From NCBI GenBank assembly GCA_905221605.1, contig CAJNDS010001387.1, positions 1-20,447 of the forward strand: a stretch of 20,447 nt of DNA, written 5' to 3'. Below, in pieces: positions 16,453-20,447 of this stretch. The notes beneath the pieces are model-generated. The model was not told the origin of the DNA, made no database searches, and saw nothing but the letters and a program-made list of their open reading frames with translations. How positions within the stretch are numbered: position 1 is the stretch's first letter; the number at the start of each line of letters is the position of its first letter. A program made the translations under genes and the position numbers. The stretch is from Symbiodinium natans (Eukaryota > Sar > Dinophyceae > Suessiales > Symbiodiniaceae).

Positions 16453-16947
16453 ATGGCTTTCGACCAGCCGCTGAACTCATCGGCCGCCGCCATGGAAATC
16501 ATCCTTTCATCGGAGGATGAACCCGACTTGCCGGTGAAAGCCGAAGACAGTAAGGTGGCTGTCAAAGCAGAAACGGCGCAGTCCTCATCGAGCACGTCGG
16601 CCATCACCGACTGGCCCGGCAGTGAAGCTCGCGGGCACCGCCTCCATGAAATGTGGGGAGAGCACGAAGGCTTCGGAATGTGCGAGGGCTCCAACCAATT
16701 GGAATGCTGCTTCGGCCGCGGCGGCGAGCCGACTGCGGCTAGCCCGGATGGCCGTTGCGACCTCTGCAGCGGAGACAACCTCAGAGCATTGCACATGAAC
16801 TGTCAAAGCCGGGTCACACATCTACTGAAGCAGTTGAACGGCAAGCCGCTGCAGCACGCTTTGATTCGCATCAAGCTCGTGCTGCGCGAGGCGGCGATGC
16901 AGGACTACGAGAACCGTCGTCTGAGAGCTCTGCACCGCCGAGCATGA
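16453..16947 (+). CDS. Hypothetical 164-aa protein with SUMO-type motifs and a Cys-rich centre
   Basis: The ATG at 16,453 follows an in-frame TGA at 16,429, so this is the first possible start if there is no upstream exon. The N-terminus has MEIILSSEDEPD (residues 14-25), a hydrophobic core followed by Ser and acidic residues as in SUMO-interacting motifs. Two VKAE tetrapeptides (28-31 and 37-40) fit the SUMO acceptor consensus. A serine-rich linker follows. The middle has C77, C85, C86, C102, C105 and C117 with H64, H71 and H114, including CDLCSGDN, which could bind zinc. The C-terminal 45 residues are basic and helical in character (IRIKLVLREAAMQDYENRRL). No known family is recognised. The motif readings are consensus matches, not demonstrated function. 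It is the first of three + strand genes spaced by about 300 bases. Confidence 0.6.
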   Translation: MAFDQPLNSSAAAMEIILSSEDEPDLPVKAEDSKVAVKAETAQSSSSTSAITDWPGSEARGHRLHEMWGEHEGFGMCEGSNQLECCFGRGGEPTAASPDGRCDLCSGDNLRALHMNCQSRVTHLLKQLNGKPLQHALIRIKLVLREAAMQDYENRRLRALHRRA

Positions 16948-17219
16948 TGAGTAGCGACGCAGCCCGAATCTTCTTCCGAGTAACGTAAAGCAAACCTTGC
17001 AAGAAGACACTCCCGTGCAACCATAGTACGCTTAAGACCGAAGTTTCACAGAGATCAGATGACTGCAAATGTCGGAGCGCATAGTGACATAGTGGCTTCT
17101 TCTGTGTGTGCACGCATCGCAGCATGGTGAATAATTTTATCGACGCGCAGAACTCGTCAGCACCGCAGCCGCTCCCATCCGTACAGTGTTTGCACACGCA
17201 CCTCAGCCCGGCTGGCACC

Positions 17220-17991
17220 ATGTCGCTGTTCGACGAGGCCGAGCCGCAGGAGAAGATGACCGCCGAGCAGGCCGCCGGTCGCAGAGTCAAATTGTATCCA
17301 TGGGACTCTGTCGCGTCCCAACTCTTCGAGCCATACGGAGAGTCCGCCCTGGATACGCTCAGCTTGCAAGACGTCTGGGTCGCCGCATCGAAAGGAAACA
17401 AAAAGGCTATGTACCATAGCCATTTATGCGCCAATCAAGACACCGATCCCTGGCACGTTGGGGCCGGCATTTCCCTCACAGCGGCCGGTTTGCTGGCAGC
17501 CATCAAAAACTTTCGCTCGCCTGACATGAAGAAGCTCATCGTGCCGGCGGTCTACGAGAAGGTCGACGCCGAGCTCAAGGACTTGGAGCCCGCCCTCGTG
17601 CTCTTGAATCTTGGAAAGGGTTCTCAGACGTCTCGGGACACTGGCAGCTTTCGCGCCGCGAAGCGTCAGAAGGCAACAGCCGCTGGGTCCGAGGGCATGA
17701 CCGGGCATGACCGGCTCCGAGAAGGAAACTTTGGAGGCCGCGAAGAAGTTCTACGCATGGCTGTCGCAGGAGAGAACGCCTTTCCGCTCTCTCCTCTTCC
17801 TACTCTCGGGCTCCAACACTTACTTTTCGGCGCATTGCGCCGAGGTTGTGGCGCGTGCCTCTCTCCACCATAAGCCCATCACTGAGAAGCAGTTCGTCGA
17901 GGCAATGACGGCGCGCATGTCCAAGATGTCAGCTCCTGCTTCCAACACTGGAAGCGCAGGCTCTGATGCTACGGGCCTGTTTGATGTGTAA
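17220..17991 (+). CDS. Hypothetical protein, frame-shifted by a 10-bp duplication
   Basis: ATG at 17,220 (CACCATGT context) begins MSLFDEAEPQEKMTAEQ. An earlier in-frame ATG at 17,124 is also possible. The first frame reads through KLYPWDSVASQLFEPYG and HSHLCANQDTDPWHVG to EGMTG near 17,705. After that the coherent frame is the one reading MTGSEKETLEAAKKFYAW to the stop at 17,989. GGGCATGACC is present twice in tandem (17,693-17,712), and one copy fewer gives a continuous frame of 253 residues from 17,220. As written, the first frame continues to 17,873 with unrelated-looking sequence. A basic patch AAKRQK (about residues 146-151) could be a nuclear signal. No family is recognised. The change could be a real allele or pseudogene, or a sequencing or assembly error. 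Confidence 0.55.
17693..17712 (+). repeat. 10-bp tandem duplication causing a frameshift
   Basis: GGGCATGACC occurs twice without a gap inside the preceding gene. Ten bases added to a coding frame shift it by one. Confidence 0.93.
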
Positions 17992-18293
17992 AGAGCATAT
18001 GCGCCTGCGAAACTTTTGGAGTCGGCAGACGCCGTGCGTAAGTCACGAAACTGCAGGACTCATGGCGCCAACACTTGGTTGCCTACGTTGTGGATTCTCC
18101 GAAACTTAGAAGTTCCTGCGCACTGGCTCATGTGCGCAAGTAGCGGCAGCGACCTCAGGCATGCAAAACGTTAGAGACCTGTGTGCATTCGACCTGCAAT
18201 GTGGAAGGATAAGCGCGACTCGTGTTCAGTTGCTTCTCCGTTTGCCGCGCAGCTTCTGTGGCTGATCAGCGCTCGCAATCGTCATAGTCCAGA
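17992..18293. other. Intergenic spacer between the second gene and the USP gene
   Basis: About 300 bases without a supported open frame, repeat or RNA. An in-frame TAG at 18,285 shows that the USP frame cannot begin further left without splicing. No spliced-leader remnant was found. Confidence 0.6.
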
Positions 18294-20054
18294 ATGGATC
18301 TTCCAGCGATAGGTTTCGAGAACCTGGGCACTTCGTGTTTCATCAACGCGGGCATCCAAGTGCTGTTGGCTATTCCGGGTTTGGCAGATAGACTTGGCGC
18401 TGGGTTCAGTCCCTCGGAGAGAGCTTTGACTGCTGTCATCAACACGACGACGAATCGCTTGGGCCCAGTGACTCCAAGACCCCTGACAGACTTGTTTTAC
18501 CATGGCCGTCAAGAGGACGCAGCAGAATTCGTGCTGGAGCTTTTGACGGGATGTTCCGGCCTGCGTGAACTTCTGGAAGGAGTAGAGCATCCACGGTTTC
18601 GCTGCAGGCACTGCACATACAGTCGCCCGGCGGCTTTGGAAAAATTCGTGTCCTTGCAGCTTCCCCTCATGGGCACCACGCGTTTCGTGTCGGTGCAAGA
18701 AGCTCTGAACAACTACCTAAATGCGGAGCATGTGCAAGAAGACCTACAGGACTGGGTATGCTGCACTGATGAGTGTCTCAATGCAGGACGAGCGCTTGAC
18801 ATGCCTCTGTATCAGACCCGCATCACCAAATGGCCAGACGTACTACTCATATTCCTGAAGCGATGGGACTCTGCTCATGGGCTCCTGGCTCACAATGTGT
18901 ACTGCAACAACATCCTCATGGCAGAGGGCAACGCCTATAGCTTGAGGTCCCTGATCACACACATCGGCCACGACCCATCTTCGGGGCACTACGTTGCGTA
19001 TCGTCACTGCCAAGAGGGATTCAGGCGACTGGATGACACTCGCATCGCCGTTGCCAGCCATGTTGAAGGTTTCTTCAGCCGGGTGCCTGAGGAAAAGGTC
19101 TATGTGATCGTGTATCACAAGCAAGACCTCTCCAACCCTAGTCCGGCGCCAGTTTCACGGCAACCGGACGACCTCAGTAGAAGGCCAGCGGCAAAGCGAC
19201 TCGCCATCGACCTAGACAGCGATTCGGACGCGCAGAAGGTCTCGAGAAACCCTGACACGGACTCAGACTCGGACGTGGTTCTCGCCCGGGACGACGATCC
19301 GCAGTCAATCGGTCTTCCCAGAGACAAGGACGCCTCGGTCGTGCCCGTGACCAGCGCCGACCACATCGACATCGACGCAGACTCCGGGAGGACGATGACG
19401 CTCGCAGCGTGGACGTGTTGCATGCTCGAAGTGGCTCCCTTGTCCGGCAGACCCTTGGCCCGGGCACCCTTGGCGGCTTGGCGCGTGGGGCCTGGCCCGA
19501 GAAGCCCTTGGCGGAGGGTCCTTGGCCCGGGGGGCCCTTGGCTCAAGGGGGGGGGCCCTTGGCCCGGGGGCCCTTGGCAAGGGGGGCCCTTGGGGGCCCG
19601 GGCCCTTGGCCCGGGGCCCCCTGGTTCGGGGGGCCCTTGGCCCGGGAGGCCGGCTCCGGGGGCCCTTGGACCCCGTTGGCCCAAGAGCCCTTGGCCGGGC
19701 AGGCCCTTGGCCCCGGGGGCCCTTAGTTTTGGGGGGCCCTTGGGTCGGGGGGCCCCGGCCCTTGGCCCGGCCCGCGACCACCCCTTCGCCTGGACCCCTT
19801 TCCGGGCCCCTTGGCCCGGGGCCTTGGCCCGGGGCCCTTGGCCCGGGAGGCCCTTGGCCCGGAAGGGCCTTGGCCCGGGGGGCCCTTGGCCCGGGGGGCC
19901 CTTGGTCCGGGGGGCCTTGGCCCGGGGAACCCTTGGCCCGGGGGGCCCTTGGCCCGGGGGGCCCTTGGCCCGGGCGGCCGGGCCCTTGGCCCCGGGGGGC
20001 CCTTGGCCCGGGACCTGGAAATCCGTGAAAAAGCCCCCAAAATCACGAAATTGA
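18294..20054 (+). CDS. Ubiquitin-specific protease (USP/UCH family), tail reading into a minisatellite
   Basis: A cysteine protease expected to cleave ubiquitin, or a ubiquitin-like modifier, from proteins. The Cys box GFENLGTSCFINAGIQ puts the nucleophile at C15 and the oxyanion Asn at N10. A second conserved USP block is QEDAAEFVLELL (73-84). Candidate zinc-ribbon cysteines are C104, C107 and C156/C157, C161. The block WPDVLLIFLKRWD (180-192) is typical of the family. The His box SSGHYVAYRHC gives H232, and RRLDDTR gives D247/D248. The catalytic domain ends near 275, compact for a USP. Residues 296-335 hold a basic patch (RRPAAKRL) and acidic stretches such as AIDLDSDSD. From about residue 380 (19,434) the frame crosses a GC-rich 16-bp repeat and becomes Gly/Pro/Ala/Leu/Trp-rich, probably not native protein. 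The real end may be a spliced or lost exon near 19,400. USP assignment is firm; the C-terminus is not. Confidence 0.88.
   Translation: MDLPAIGFENLGTSCFINAGIQVLLAIPGLADRLGAGFSPSERALTAVINTTTNRLGPVTPRPLTDLFYHGRQEDAAEFVLELLTGCSGLRELLEGVEHPRFRCRHCTYSRPAALEKFVSLQLPLMGTTRFVSVQEALNNYLNAEHVQEDLQDWVCCTDECLNAGRALDMPLYQTRITKWPDVLLIFLKRWDSAHGLLAHNVYCNNILMAEGNAYSLRSLITHIGHDPSSGHYVAYRHCQEGFRRLDDTRIAVASHVEGFFSRVPEEKVYVIVYHKQDLSNPSPAPVSRQPDDLSRRPAAKRLAIDLDSDSDAQKVSRNPDTDSDSDVVLARDDDPQSIGLPRDKDASVVPVTSADHIDIDADSGRTMTLAAWTCCMLEVAPLSGRPLARAPLAAWRVGPGPRSPWRRVLGPGGPWLKGGGPWPGGPWQGGPLGARALGPGPPGSGGPWPGRPAPGALGPRWPKSPWPGRPLAPGALSFGGPLGRGAPALGPARDHPFAWTPFRAPWPGALARGPWPGRPLARKGLGPGGPWPGGPLVRGALARGTLGPGGPWPGGPLARAAGPLAPGGPWPGTWKSVKKPPKSRN
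19440..20017 (+). repeat. GC-rich 16-bp minisatellite
   Basis: Many copies of CCCTTGGCCCGGGGGG with variable G-run length, most regular at about 19,850-19,975. It contains few stops in any frame, so it extends neighbouring open frames on both strands. It begins within the 3' part of the USP reading frame. Confidence 0.93.
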
Positions 20055-20199
20055 GCAACCGGCCTGCCTGGACCCCTCGCCAGCCTCCTGGTCCAGGAAT
20101 CCAGCTACCAGGGACCAGGGGGCCCCCGGGGGGGGGGGCCCGACAAACCCTGAACCCAAAACCCTGAACCGACCTCCAGAGACAAAGGGTTACGATTTG
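20018..20199. other. Unique tail after the minisatellite
   Basis: Short unique sequence with a GC run near 20,120 and a degenerate telomere-like patch (AACCCTGAACCCAAAACCCT, about 20,145-20,170). The stop of the USP frame (20,052-20,054) falls here. Nothing else is recognised. Confidence 0.5.
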
Positions 20200-20415
20200 G
20201 GGTTATACTTTAGCTACGCTAAAGGTGGTCTGGGTGCCGGCCATCCCTTAGCCGAGTACTGACGTTGTCGCAAAAAAGGCCGATGTCCGTTGGCCTGTCC
20301 AGGACAGACGGTGAGGCTTAACCCTCACCTTTCCGTTTCTCTTTTCGCTTGGGCGCTCGGGCTGTAAGGCCCTCGGCCGAGCGTTCGGGGTCTGTCGCTC
20401 GACGGAAGCGACCCC
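20200..20415. other. Cluster of five short perfect hairpins next to the telomere
   Basis: Inverted repeats: CTTTAGC/GCTAAAG with loop TAC (20,208-20,224); CTGTCC/GGACAG with an outer CCGT/ACGG (20,287-20,311); GTGAGG/CCTCAC (20,311-20,328); CGCTCGG/CCGAGCG enclosing GGGC/GCCC (20,354-20,383); GTCGCT/AGCGAC (20,394-20,412). No tRNA, 5S or known RNA signature was recognised. It could be a structured RNA or DNA secondary-structure element. Strand is unknown. Confidence 0.5.
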
Positions 20416-20423
20416 TCACTAAG

Positions 20424-20447
20424 TTTAGGGTTTAGGGTTTAGGGTTT
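20424..20447 (+). repeat. TTTAGGG block 9 at the right edge
   Basis: A little over three TTTAGGG units, cut by the window edge. The orientation is that expected of a right-hand chromosome end, but most interstitial blocks in this window have the same orientation, so it may equally be another interstitial block. Confidence 0.95.

Noticed and set aside
19541-19550. TTGGCTCAAG, matching the 3' end of the dinoflagellate spliced leader
   Set aside because: It is a one-off variant of the CCCTTGGCCCGGGG minisatellite unit, lacks the upstream leader bases and is not next to a start codon.
19115-20167. Collagen-like or Gly/Pro-rich frames on both strands
   Set aside because: They track the 16-bp GC minisatellite and appear in several frames simultaneously.
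20200-20415. tRNA or 5S rRNA gene
   Set aside because: No T-loop, anticodon arm arrangement or 5S internal promoter motifs could be matched to the hairpins.

Overview
The window looks like nuclear DNA of a telomere-rich, satellite-rich protist, most probably a dinoflagellate. The reasons are TTTAGGG-type telomere repeats in nine blocks, a GC-rich genic part with three compact same-strand reading frames and no obvious introns, and long runs of tandem repeats. This is an inference: no spliced-leader sequence, rRNA or other lineage marker was found. Other TTTAGGG lineages (other alveolates, some algae, plants) are not excluded.

Layout. Positions 1-10,185 are a mosaic of interstitial telomere blocks separated by repeat-filled modules. 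Four modules share the same two ends: a junction box of about 110 bp that always follows TTTAGGG DNA, and an end box of 32-34 bp that always precedes it. They are A (77-884, +), A' (1167-2587, -), B (4906-8512, +) and C (8618-9752, +). A fifth junction box (10,076) has no matching end box. A and A' are inverted copies meeting at a telomere-fusion-type junction (TTTAGGG into CCCTAAA) at 1094/1095. Between the boxes each module has its own satellites, but A, A', B and C all end in a 21-bp satellite that has diverged between modules while keeping its period and a CTTG(T/C)CC core. Segment 2910-4807 is a different kind of segment. It holds a broken HEAT-like gene fragment and a 330-bp G/A tract.

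Positions 10,186-15,486 hold a TGCTCG-rich low-complexity region, an AT microsatellite and a 33-copy array of a 140-bp satellite that ends in an inverted partial copy. A zinc-finger-like fragment and a four-copy 68/69-bp repeat follow.

Positions 16,453-19,400 are the genic part, all on the + strand: a 164-aa cysteine-containing protein with SUMO-interaction-like and SUMO-acceptor-like motifs; an unrecognised protein interrupted by a 10-bp tandem duplication that shifts the frame; and a ubiquitin-specific protease (USP/UCH family) with intact catalytic boxes. The USP frame runs on into a GC-rich 16-bp minisatellite. A link of this neighbourhood to ubiquitin/SUMO signalling is suggested by motifs only.

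The right edge (about 20,200-20,415) is a unique stretch with five short perfect hairpins, followed by TTTAGGG in the orientation expected at a right-hand chromosome end. Most long open frames outside the genic part are by-products of satellites whose period is a multiple of three, or that lack stops, and were not called as genes.
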